Notes: generated by a model not told the origin, from the letters alone. Shown: positions 1 through 6,327, counted from the first letter of the stretch. The stretch is 10,205 bases of DNA from Alphaproteobacteria bacterium (GCA_013297545.1 JAAFHH010000079.1:1-10205), one strand, 5' to 3'. Program-made: numbers and translations.

Positions 1-45
1 GGGCCTCAATGCGCTGACCGGCGCCTCCCAACCTCTCCCGCGGCC

Positions 46-450
46 ATGACGACAGCATTTGTCGCAGCCTCCAAAACCATGGCGGACTGGGCCGCTGATG
101 TCGGCCTGACCAAGCACGTCTACCGTGTCGGTGTGGCGGAGGATGTGGCGGCTGCCATCGAGGCGCTGAATGCGGACACCGTGCTGGGGGCGAGTGACTG
201 GCTGCTGCTCGCCAGTGCCCCCACGGCGCTGGCCGAAGAAGACCTGCTGGCCCGTTTGGCAGCGAAGGAAACCCGGCTCGACCCGCTCTACTACCCGCGT
301 CTGCGCGGCGACACCGCGATGATCAAAGTGAAGCCAGCCAATGTCGCCAACCACTTGCTGGTGCAAGCCGCGTTGGCCAACAAGGAACTGAAGCTGCCGA
401 AAGTGAAGGAAAAGGACTTCGGCGCCTACCTCCTGCGCAACGTCGGGTAG
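46..450 (+). CDS. Hypothetical protein, 134 aa, unrecognised
   Basis: I do not recognise this family. The predicted protein is soluble, with no signal peptide or membrane segment. It has an alanine-rich N-terminal half with alternating helix and strand propensity (about residues 20-75), a segment containing LDPLYYPRLRGD at about residues 78-89, and a lysine-rich C-terminal third with a helical stretch (NVANHLLVQAALANKELKLPK). The start is uncertain. The frame stays open from base 1 to the ATG at 46 with no other usual start codon, and no Shine-Dalgarno motif precedes that ATG. A second ATG at 79 (MADWAADVGL) is possible, as is a start left of the window. Codon use matches the neighbours. The next gene follows on the same strand after 78 bases, apparently with its own promoter. 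Confidence 0.62.
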   Translation: MTTAFVAASKTMADWAADVGLTKHVYRVGVAEDVAAAIEALNADTVLGASDWLLLASAPTALAEEDLLARLAAKETRLDPLYYPRLRGDTAMIKVKPANVANHLLVQAALANKELKLPKVKEKDFGAYLLRNVG

Positions 451-465
451 GGCCATCGGCCACAC

Positions 466-495
466 TTGGCTTGCTTCCAACCCCGGTGCTAGGGT
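466..495 (+). promoter_or_regulatory. Candidate sigma-70 promoter of the GGDEF/EAL gene
   Basis: TTGGCT (466-471) and TAGGGT (490-495) are separated by 18 bp. They would start transcription about 25 bases before the ATG at 529, leaving a short leader with a weak GAAGG-like ribosome site near 514. The hexamers match the sigma-70 consensus only partly, so this is tentative. Confidence 0.35.
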
Positions 496-528
496 CCGCC
501 GAGCACATCGGCGAAGGCAACAGCGGGT

Positions 529-2397
529 ATGGATCGCCTCGAGCACACCCCTTTGGACATTGCGGACTGGGTCCGCCGCGCGTTTCCGGCGCTGAAGTCC
601 GACGTCCCGCAGGATTTCATCGATTTGGCGAGCGTGCGCCTGTGCGCCCCCGGCGACATACTGTGCCAACCGGACCGAGCGGTTGATGCGCTGACCTTGG
701 TGATCGAAGGCACCGTGCGGCTGGCCAAGAACGGCCATCCGATCCGCGATTTCAGCACCGGCGACTATTTCGGCGAAGGCGGGTTGATCCGCGATGCGGC
801 CCCGGGGGTCGAGATCACCGCCGTCACCCAATGCCGGCTGATCGAATTCCCGCGGCTCGCCACCCGGCGCGTGTTGGCGGAGCAGTCGATCTTCGGCTTC
901 GCGCTGGTCAATGTGCTGCTGTCGGAATCCATGGCGCGCCTGCAGGCGACCAACACGCTGTTTGCCGACAACCGCTCGCTTGCCCAACAGCTGGAACAAG
1001 CCGTTGGCCAGTTGGCGACAGCGATCGAACAGGCGCACGCCTCTGAAGAACAGATGCGGTTCCTGGCGACCCACGATCCGCTGACCAAGCTTGGCAATCG
1101 CACGCTGTTGCTGCAGCGGCTGACGGAGTGTTTTGAACGCGGCCGGCGATCGGGCCGGCGCTTTGCGTTGCACGTCATCAACATCGACAACTTTGCCGAA
1201 GTGAACGATGTCCACGGCGCGATGGTGGGCGATCAGGTGCTGATCGCGGTGGCTGAACGCTTGATCCAAGCGACCCGCGGCATGGACGCGGTGGTGCGGC
1301 TGGGCGGTGATGAATTCGGTGTCGTGCAAGACCTGCAGGAAGCGGGGCCGCCGTCCGACGATCCGATGAACGCGCGCACGCTGGCGGACCGCATGCGCGA
1401 GGCGATGGAAAGCCCGATCGAGGTCGATGGCGTGCCCTTCGACCTCACGGCATCGTTCGGCATCGCGCTGTTCCCCGACGATGGCGACAGCGAAGCGGAT
1501 CTGTTGCGCAACGCCGATTTGGCCTTGATGCGCGCGAAATCCGAAGGCCGCGGCCGGCTTGAGTTCTTCACGGCGAGCTTGGGCGAACACGCCCAGCGCG
1601 CCAGCATGATCAAAGCCAACCTGCGCAGTGCGGGTGCCGAAAAGCAGTTCCTGGTGCACTACCAGCCCAAGGCCGACCTGCGCAGCGGCGACGTCAGCGG
1701 GGCCGAAGCCTTGGTGCGCTGGCGTCACCCGGTGCACGGCATGATCTCGCCGATGGAATTCGTGCCGATCGCCGAACGCTCCGGCGTGATCGCCCAGATC
1801 GGCGAGTTCGTCCTGCACGAGGCCTGCATGGCCGCCAGCCGCTGGCGGGTGATCGCGGTGCCGGATTTTGTCATCGCGGTCAACCTGTCGCCGGCGCAGT
1901 TCCGCCACCAAGACGTGGTGGCGATGGTGGAATCCGCCCTCAAAGCTGCCGACCTGCCGCCCGAAGCGTTGGAGCTGGAAGTCACCGAAACCGCGCTGAT
2001 GACCGAAGGCGATGGTGCGATCAAGCAACTGCGGCGCCTGCAGGATCGCGGCATTCGCCTGGCGGTGGACGACTTTGGCACCGGCTATTCGTCCCTCGCC
2101 TACCTGCGCCAACTCGCCGCCAAAACCTTGAAGATCGACCGCAGCTTTATTCGCGGCTGTGCCACCAACCTTGAAGACGAACAGATCGCCCAGACGATCG
2201 TGGGCCTCGCCCACAACCTCGGCCTCTACGTCGTCGCCGAAGGGGTGGAAGACAAGGAACAGATCGCCTTACTGCAACGCATGCGCTGCGATGCGGCCCA
2301 AGGCTACCTGATCGCCCGCCCGATGGCGGAAGATGCACTGGAAGAGTTCTTGCAGCGCCACACCTATACCCAGCAGCGGGTGGCGGTGAAGTTTTAG
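529..2397 (+). CDS. Cyclic-nucleotide-binding-like / GGDEF / EAL c-di-GMP enzyme
   Basis: A cytoplasmic bifunctional cyclic-di-GMP enzyme of 622 aa with no membrane helix. Residues about 25-145 form a cyclic-nucleotide-binding beta-roll. Its phosphate-binding cassette keeps F-G-E (81-83), but the position of the usual phosphate-contacting Arg is Gly93, so cAMP or cGMP binding in the normal way is doubtful. A helical linker (about 145-180) leads to a GGDEF domain with DPLT at 183-186, an intact GGDEF active site at 259-263 and an RxxD inhibitory site at 250-253. The EAL phosphodiesterase domain has EAL 393-395, Asn452, E484/E487, the Asp pair of DDFG at 514-515, Lys535, Glu571/Glu574 and Gln591. 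All expected metal and catalytic residues are visible, so both synthesis and hydrolysis are possible. The ATG at 529 is the first start after an in-frame TAG at 490-492. The stop overlaps the stop of the opposite-strand gene. Confidence 0.93.
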   Translation: MDRLEHTPLDIADWVRRAFPALKSDVPQDFIDLASVRLCAPGDILCQPDRAVDALTLVIEGTVRLAKNGHPIRDFSTGDYFGEGGLIRDAAPGVEITAVTQCRLIEFPRLATRRVLAEQSIFGFALVNVLLSESMARLQATNTLFADNRSLAQQLEQAVGQLATAIEQAHASEEQMRFLATHDPLTKLGNRTLLLQRLTECFERGRRSGRRFALHVINIDNFAEVNDVHGAMVGDQVLIAVAERLIQATRGMDAVVRLGGDEFGVVQDLQEAGPPSDDPMNARTLADRMREAMESPIEVDGVPFDLTASFGIALFPDDGDSEADLLRNADLALMRAKSEGRGRLEFFTASLGEHAQRASMIKANLRSAGAEKQFLVHYQPKADLRSGDVSGAEALVRWRHPVHGMISPMEFVPIAERSGVIAQIGEFVLHEACMAASRWRVIAVPDFVIAVNLSPAQFRHQDVVAMVESALKAADLPPEALELEVTETALMTEGDGAIKQLRRLQDRGIRLAVDDFGTGYSSLAYLRQLAAKTLKIDRSFIRGCATNLEDEQIAQTIVGLAHNLGLYVVAEGVEDKEQIALLQRMRCDAAQGYLIARPMAEDALEEFLQRHTYTQQRVAVKF

Positions 2398-2624
2398 GGC
2401 GTCTCCACCACGATCGCCCCGGCTGCCGCCAGCGCCTCGCGCGCCCGGTCCGGGCAGCTGAAGCCGACGGTGCAGCGCACCGTGTCCCCACACTCGATGC
2501 TATCAACCAGCTGCAGCGCCTCGCCGGCGCTGAGGCCGCCGACGCGCAGCAGCATCGCGAGTTTTGGTCGGTCGAGGGGCGGGTCTTTGCTGCGCCGACC
2601 AGCGATCGCGACCCGGATGCTCAT
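2394..2624 (-). CDS. Small protein resembling the ribosomal L7/L12 C-terminal domain
   Basis: 76 aa. After a short basic N-terminus (about residues 1-20), the sequence follows the pattern of the L7/L12 C-terminal domain: a hydrophobic strand, the loop and helix GLSAGEALQLVD (L7/L12 has GLGLKEAKDLVE), a strand containing CTVGF, then a helix (REALAAAG) and a final strand (AIVVE). The N-terminal dimerisation part and hinge of true L7/L12 are absent, so this is not the ribosomal stalk protein but a stand-alone domain of unknown function. It contains three cysteines. Its ATG overlaps the TGA of the MFS gene (ATGA at 2624-2621), so the two are probably co-transcribed and translationally coupled. 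Its TAA overlaps the TAG of the GGDEF/EAL gene on the opposite strand. The fold assignment rests on pattern similarity only. Confidence 0.68.
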   Translation of the reverse strand: MSIRVAIAGRRSKDPPLDRPKLAMLLRVGGLSAGEALQLVDSIECGDTVRCTVGFSCPDRAREALAAAGAIVVETP

Positions 2625-3838
2625 GCGGTGGCCGGTTCGACCCGGCCGCGGCGGCTAACCGCAATCGCGGTGGTGATGGCGAGCGTGTAGAGCACCGCCA
2701 TGCCGAGGAAGATCGCACCGGGCATCTTGGCATCCAGGAACATGCCGAACAGGAACGGCGAAAGGGCGGAGCCCGCATCGAGCCCGCAATAGACGAGGCC
2801 GAACACCTTGCCGGTGGCCCCCTTGGGCGCTGCCGCGCGGATCAGCAAGTCGCGCGACGGGCCGGTTGCCCCGGCGGCAAAGCCAGTGGCCGCACACAGC
2901 ACCAAGGTGAGCGCGAAGGGGACCATGCCGGTAGCGACCGGCGCAATCAGACAGGCCGCGATGATTAGGCCGGTGACCGCGACCCGGTCGTGCCGTTCCG
3001 TCCGGTCAGCCAAGATCCCACCGGCAATGATGCCGGCTGCCCCTCCCAGCAGGTAGGCAGTGACCCCGAAGGCGAGCGTCTGCACCGGTTCGTGGTAGAT
3101 CTGATCGAACGCGGCGATGCCGAGTGTGTCCATCGCCTTGCCGGCACCGGCGGTGAACAGGAAGTAGCCAAAGCCGAGGAAAATCGCCGTGTTGCCGAAC
3201 AGCTGGAAGAAGGACGAGGCCTCCCCGGCCGCCGTGGTGGCGGGCCGGCGTTCGCGCGTGTCCAGCATCGGCTGGGCGAGGGTGAGGATGACGACCGCGA
3301 TTAGGCCCAGCGCCGCCAGCACCATGAGTGCCGTGCGCCAATCATAGGCAACCGCGATCGAGAGACCAATCGCCGGCGAGGTGGCGTATCCGAGCGTGCC
3401 AGAGAGCTGGTGCACCGAATAGCCCCGGCCCAAGCGCTGCTTGGAGACTTTCAGCGACAGGATCGAGAGATCCGCCGGGTGGAAGATCGAATTGCCAATC
3501 GCGGAGACGACGATCAGCGCCATCAAGGTCCAGTAGCTGTCGGCAAACGCCATCGCCCCCGTGGCGATTGCCATGGTGGAGACACCGAACAAGATCAACC
3601 GGTTGCCGCCGTAGCGATCAACCACGATGCCGGCGAACGCCTGGAGCGTGCCGGAGACAGTGTAGAACACCGTCATCAACAGGCCGAGCTGGGTGTAGGT
3701 AACGCCCAGGTCCGGCTGCAGCACCGGGAACATCGAGGCGAGTGCCAGCTGGAAGAAATGGCTGAAGAAGTGTGCGCAGCCCACCAGGCCGATCACCACT
3801 CCATCCCGCCGCGGGGAGGCCAGGGTCTCTGTCGTCAT
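2621..3838 (-). CDS. MFS transporter, fosmidomycin-resistance (Fsr)-like
   Basis: A 405-aa inner-membrane protein with about twelve hydrophobic segments, typical of the major facilitator superfamily. After a short cytoplasmic tail it shows the loop 2-3 motif A (GIVVDRYGGNR, about 70-80), FHPAD at 119-123 and GRGYSVHQLSGTLGYATSP at 137-155. The FHP motif and the following glycine-rich helix are characteristic of Fsr-like efflux transporters. A central cytoplasmic loop (about 200-220) divides the two halves, and a second motif-A-like GGILADRTER opens the C-terminal half. Efflux of a small drug or metabolite is likely; the substrate is unknown. I chose the ATG at 3838. An upstream in-frame GTG at 3865 lies inside the predicted promoter and would add nine poorly conserved residues. 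It is followed with an ATGA overlap by the L7/L12-like gene. Confidence 0.88.
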   Translation of the reverse strand: MTTETLASPRRDGVVIGLVGCAHFFSHFFQLALASMFPVLQPDLGVTYTQLGLLMTVFYTVSGTLQAFAGIVVDRYGGNRLILFGVSTMAIATGAMAFADSYWTLMALIVVSAIGNSIFHPADLSILSLKVSKQRLGRGYSVHQLSGTLGYATSPAIGLSIAVAYDWRTALMVLAALGLIAVVILTLAQPMLDTRERRPATTAAGEASSFFQLFGNTAIFLGFGYFLFTAGAGKAMDTLGIAAFDQIYHEPVQTLAFGVTAYLLGGAAGIIAGGILADRTERHDRVAVTGLIIAACLIAPVATGMVPFALTLVLCAATGFAAGATGPSRDLLIRAAAPKGATGKVFGLVYCGLDAGSALSPFLFGMFLDAKMPGAIFLGMAVLYTLAITTAIAVSRRGRVEPATA

Positions 3839-3844
3839 GGAACC

Positions 3845-3873
3845 AGTGTAGAGCGAAACCCGCACTTTCCCAA
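3845..3873 (-). promoter_or_regulatory. Sigma-70-type promoter of the Fsr-like MFS gene, predicted leaderless
   Basis: On the minus strand TTGGGA (3873-3868) is followed after exactly 17 bp by TACACT (3850-3845). Only six bases (GGTTCC) separate the -10 hexamer from the ATG at 3838, so transcription should begin at or within a base or two of the start codon. No ribosome-binding site exists upstream of the ATG, which fits a leaderless mRNA. The promoter fills the 57-bp gap after the rhomboid gene. Confidence 0.6.
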
Positions 3874-3895
3874 TGCTGTGCGCGCAACCCTTCCT

Positions 3896-4495
3896 CTACC
3901 GGCGTGCGACCAAGGGTGCCAGCATCAGCCCGGCGACGAAGCCCGCGATGTGCACAACCCAGGCGATCGAGAGATCATCTTGGCCCGGCACGCCGATCAG
4001 GCCGGTCACCACCGCAACCGCGATCCACACCACCGCCACCACTTTCAGCGACCCGCCGAGCTGGCCGCGGCGGTGCAGCAGCACAATCACCACGCCGAAC
4101 AAGCCAGAAATCCCGCCCGACGCACCCACCACCGGCACCAGGTCGCCGGCATAAACCAGGATATGCACCCCCGCTGCCAACGCCGCGGTGCCGAGGAAGA
4201 CGGCGAGCATGCGCACACCCCCCAGCATCCGCTCCACCCCACTGCCGAACGCGGCGAATGTGGCGACATTGATGCCAAGGTGCAGCCAGCCCGCGTGCAG
4301 CAGGCTGTGGCTGAAGGGTGCGACCAGCGCTGGCCAGTCGAGCGCGATGGCGTAGCGCGCCGGCAGCACCCCGAAGGTGAAGTCGAGCCAGAGATCCTCC
4401 CGTTGGCTCAGCAGCTGGCGCAAGCCATGGACCAGGACCAGCAGGCCAGCCAGCGCTGCCGTCACCGGCGGCAGGTTGAACATCGGCTCGCGCAT
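3896..4495 (-). CDS. Rhomboid family intramembrane serine protease
   Basis: A 199-aa membrane protein with about six transmembrane helices, the compact bacterial rhomboid core. The helix-2 motif has His67, His72 and Asn76 (HAGWLHLGIN), matching the GlpG oxyanion-hole pattern. The catalytic serine is Ser126 in GASG (124-127), and the catalytic histidine is His182 in HIAGF. All active-site residues are therefore present and an active intramembrane protease is expected; the substrate is unknown. There is no extra cytoplasmic or zinc-finger domain. The start ATG lies four bases after the ampG stop, so it is the second gene of an operon. An alternative ATG four codons later is possible. The ribosome site is weak, and translation may depend on coupling to ampG. 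Confidence 0.93.
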   Translation of the reverse strand: MREPMFNLPPVTAALAGLLVLVHGLRQLLSQREDLWLDFTFGVLPARYAIALDWPALVAPFSHSLLHAGWLHLGINVATFAAFGSGVERMLGGVRMLAVFLGTAALAAGVHILVYAGDLVPVVGASGGISGLFGVVIVLLHRRGQLGGSLKVVAVVWIAVAVVTGLIGVPGQDDLSIAWVVHIAGFVAGLMLAPLVARR

Positions 4496-4499
4496 CGCG

Positions 4500-5798
4500 T
4501 CAGTCCGCGTCTGCGAGGCTGGGCCGCGCGGTCATGGCCGGTGGGGCAACCCGCTGCATCAACCAGAGCAGGAGGAGCAGGCCGGGGACAGCCGCCGCCA
4601 TGCTGACAAAGAAGAACGGAATCCAGCCAATCGCCTCGGCAATCGCCCCACCACTCGCCGCCAACGTCGTGCGGCCAACAGCGGCGAGCGAAGACAACAG
4701 CGCGTACTGGGTCGCGGTAAACGCAATCGAACATAGGCTCGAGAGGTAGGCGACGAACGCCGCCGAGCCGAGGCCGCCGCAGAAGTTTTCCACCGCCACC
4801 GCCACCGTCAGCACGCCGACATCGTGGCCCGCCATCACCAACCAGACGAAGGTGAGGTTGGACAACAGCTGCAACACGCCGCACAGCAACAGGCTGCGAT
4901 AGTAGCCAAGCGTGCCAACCAGAATGCCGCCGACAGCAACGCCGGCAAGCGTCGACCAGATGCCAAACAGCTTGGAGACGGTGGCGACCTCCACCCGCGT
5001 AAACCCAATCTGGACGTAGAGCGCGTTCGCCATCGTGTTGGCGAGCGCGTCGCCGAATTTGTAGAACACCACGAACAGCAAGATCACCGCCCACTGCGGG
5101 CGCCCGGCGAAGTCCGCCAGCGGACCAATCACCGCCTCGCGAAACCAGACCAGCATGTTGGCGCTCGGGCGCACGGCTGCACTCGCCGCAGGTTCTGGGG
5201 TGGCGAGCACGGTTGCCATGCCGACACTCATGAGCGCTGCCATCGCAGCAAACGCCGCCGTCCAATCCCAGAACGCGGCGATGTAGAGCGCACCGGCACT
5301 GGAGGCGATCATGCCGAAGCGGTAGCCCCACTGGGTGGCCGCCGCCCCGGCACCCTGCTGGGCCGGGTCCAAGAGTTCGATGCGGTAGGCGTCGATCACA
5401 ATGTCTTGGCTGGCGGATAGGATCGCGACCGTGACAGCGGCGAGTGCGGTCCACGCGAGTGCGGTTTTCGGGTCCGTGGTGCCAAGCCAGACGATCGCAG
5501 CCGCCAGCAGCACCTGGATGACGACCGCCCAGCCACGCCGCCGCCCGAGCCGGCGGGTGATCCCGGGCAAGGGCAGCCGGTCGATCAAGGGCGCCCACAG
5601 GAATTTCAAGCTGTAAGCCGTGCCGACCAACGCGAAGGTGCCAATCGCCGTCAGCGACGCACCACTTTCCGCGACCCAGAAGCTGAGCGTGCCAAAGGTC
5701 AGCGGCAGCGGCAGGCCGGACGAAAACCCCATCAACAGCACGGCGAGCAAGCGCCGATCGCCATAGACAGTGCGGATGCCGGAGAGGATCGATTGCAT
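4500..5798 (-). CDS. ampG: AmpG-type muropeptide permease (MFS)
   Basis: A 432-aa inner-membrane transporter. AmpG imports GlcNAc-1,6-anhydroMurNAc peptides from the periplasm for cell-wall recycling, and in some bacteria this feeds beta-lactamase induction. Family signatures are clear: GFSSGLPLPL at 24-33, the loop KFLWAPLIDR at 65-74, then a basic stretch (RRLGRRRGW), QDIVIDAYR at 131-139 and GYRFGM at 158-163. The remainder has the hydrophobicity of a 12- to 14-helix carrier. I chose the ATG at 5798. An in-frame TTG at 5816 would lie inside the predicted promoter. No beta-lactamase, ampR or ampD is visible nearby, so a link to antibiotic resistance cannot be inferred. The rhomboid gene follows after four bases. 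Confidence 0.86.
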   Translation of the reverse strand: MQSILSGIRTVYGDRRLLAVLLMGFSSGLPLPLTFGTLSFWVAESGASLTAIGTFALVGTAYSLKFLWAPLIDRLPLPGITRRLGRRRGWAVVIQVLLAAAIVWLGTTDPKTALAWTALAAVTVAILSASQDIVIDAYRIELLDPAQQGAGAAATQWGYRFGMIASSAGALYIAAFWDWTAAFAAMAALMSVGMATVLATPEPAASAAVRPSANMLVWFREAVIGPLADFAGRPQWAVILLFVVFYKFGDALANTMANALYVQIGFTRVEVATVSKLFGIWSTLAGVAVGGILVGTLGYYRSLLLCGVLQLLSNLTFVWLVMAGHDVGVLTVAVAVENFCGGLGSAAFVAYLSSLCSIAFTATQYALLSSLAAVGRTTLAASGGAIAEAIGWIPFFFVSMAAAVPGLLLLLWLMQRVAPPAMTARPSLADAD

Positions 5799-5804
5799 GG
5801 AGGG

Positions 5805-5833
5805 AGGGTACGGCAAGCGGCTGGAGCGGTCAC
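5805..5833 (-). promoter_or_regulatory. Sigma-70-type promoter of ampG, predicted leaderless
   Basis: On the minus strand GTGACC (5833-5828) and TACCCT (5810-5805) are 17 bp apart, and six bases (CCCTCC) lie between the -10 and the ATG at 5798. The spacing is identical to that at the Fsr-like gene. The bases before the ATG are pyrimidine-rich and contain no Shine-Dalgarno sequence, which again suggests a leaderless transcript. The -35 matches TTGACA at four of six positions. Confidence 0.52.
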
Positions 5834-5838
5834 TCCCA

Positions 5839-5894
5839 CCCTCCCGATGATCGCCCCTCCTCCCGCAAGTGGGGGGAGGACGGGAGGGGGGGGG
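5839..5894. repeat. REP-like palindrome, copy 1 (forward)
   Basis: A GC-rich palindromic element. The inner stem pairs 5856-5866 with 5869-5879 around CGCAAG and includes two G-T/G-U wobbles when read on the plus strand. An outer perfect 8-bp stem pairs CCCTCCCG (5839-5846) with CGGGAGGG (5881-5888). A run of nine G follows at 5886-5894. Bases 5852-5894 recur in inverted orientation at 5961-6001 with few differences. It begins six bases upstream of the ampG -35 box. Confidence 0.6.
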
Positions 5895-5960
5895 CAGCCG
5901 CTAACGTTCAGAAACTATTCACAAAGGCGCTTGCGATCACACACACCCGCATCGCCCGTG

Positions 5961-6001
5961 TCCCCCCCTCCCACCTCCCCCCGCTTGCGGGGGGAGGGGC
6001 G
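5961..6001. repeat. REP-like palindrome, copy 2 (inverted)
   Basis: A perfect inverted repeat with 11-bp arms, CCTCCCCCCGC (5974-5984) and its complement (5987-5997), around a TT centre. The reverse complement of the whole block matches copy 1 over about 40 bases. It lies 26 bases beyond the stop of the 66-aa membrane gene and could also act as its transcription terminator, although no T run follows. About 60 bases between the two copies are AT-richer and contain nothing I recognise. Confidence 0.62.
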
Positions 6002-6027
6002 CTAGGAGTGCTGGCGACACCCCCGAA

Positions 6028-6228
6028 TCAGCGCTTGCGCCGGAGCAAGAACAACCCAATCGCCAGCGCCAGCAGTGGCCCGCCCACCAGGATCGGCGCG
6101 ACCAGGATAAAGGGCGGGGCCGGGCGGATTGCCGCCTGCAGGATCGCGACCAGCGCGTACCAGAGGCCAGAGCCAACCACCCAGAGGATCAAGAACCGAT
6201 TGCGATTGCGGCGTGCGATGTCTTCCAT
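6028..6228 (-). CDS. Small two-helix membrane protein, hypothetical
   Basis: 66 aa. A basic N-terminus (MEDIARRNRNR) is followed by two hydrophobic helices (about residues 12-34 and 39-60) separated by a short loop with prolines, and a basic end (RRKR). The positive charges at both ends predict that both termini face the cytoplasm. I do not recognise a family. Codon use and the sensible membrane layout support a real gene. The ATG at 6228 has no clear ribosome site. It is divergent from the YCII/sigma unit, sharing a 99-bp control region. Upstream on its strand, CTGACA (6272-6267) with TGAACT 17 bp further on, or CAAAAT six bases before the ATG, could serve as promoter elements; neither is convincing. 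Confidence 0.55.
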   Translation of the reverse strand: MEDIARRNRNRFLILWVVGSGLWYALVAILQAAIRPAPPFILVAPILVGGPLLALAIGLFLLRRKR

Positions 6229-6261
6229 GGCCCGATTTTGGCGGAGTTCAGAAAACTTCGC

Positions 6262-6306
6262 CAGCCATGTCAGGATTGGGCAGCGCCAGACGTCACAGCC
6301 ATGTCA
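6262..6306. repeat. 11-bp direct repeat in the YCII/ECF42 control region
   Basis: CAGCCATGTCA occurs at 6262-6272 and again, identical, at 6296-6306, with starts 34 bp apart. Both copies lie in the 99-bp divergent intergenic region and just upstream of the YCII start. They may be binding sites for a regulator, or duplicated -35-like TGTCA elements. Confidence 0.55.
6268..6294 (+). promoter_or_regulatory. Candidate ECF-type promoter of the YCII-sigma unit
   Basis: TGTCAG (6268-6273) is followed after 17 bp by CGTC (6291-6294). As I recall, promoters of the ECF42 group in Streptomyces carry TGTCGA at -35 and CG(A/T)C at -10, so the fit is good apart from one or two -35 bases. It would start transcription near 6300, leaving a leader of about 27 bases with the strong ribosome site of the YCII gene. 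This would make the sigma factor autoregulated. Confidence 0.42.
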
Positions 6307-6314
6307 CCCACACC

Positions 6315-6322
6315 AGAGGAGG
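6315..6322 (+). promoter_or_regulatory. Strong ribosome-binding site of the YCII gene
   Basis: AGAGGAGG lies five bases before the ATG at 6328. It fixes that ATG as the start rather than the in-frame ATG at 6301, which has no such site. Confidence 0.75.
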
Positions 6323-6327
6323 CCCCG

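Noticed and set aside
9..17. ATG CGC TGA near the left edge, possible tail of an upstream gene
   Set aside because: Only a few codons are visible, so the end of an upstream gene cannot be supported.
3839..3865. GTG at 3865 as start of the Fsr-like MFS gene
   Set aside because: It lies between the -35 and -10 boxes of the predicted promoter and has no ribosome site; the ATG at 3838 is preferred.
3410..4606. 398-codon open frame on the plus strand across the MFS and rhomboid genes
   Set aside because: It is rich in His, Arg and Gln with no recognisable domain, as expected for the antisense of membrane-protein genes, and it spans two real genes.
4462..5598. 378-codon minus-strand frame overlapping ampG in another phase
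   Set aside because: It is a shadow of ampG; the ampG frame carries clear family motifs and this one has none.
5799..5816. TTG at 5816 as start of ampG
   Set aside because: It lies in the predicted promoter spacer and would add six residues that do not resemble AmpG N-termini.
5852..6001. CRISPR array or insertion-sequence ends suggested by repeated blocks
   Set aside because: Only two copies exist, in opposite orientation and self-palindromic, with no transposase or cas gene nearby; REP-like elements fit better.
5793..6005. 70-codon plus-strand frame across the palindrome region
   Set aside because: Its translation is made mostly of the palindromic repeats, so it is not a credible gene.
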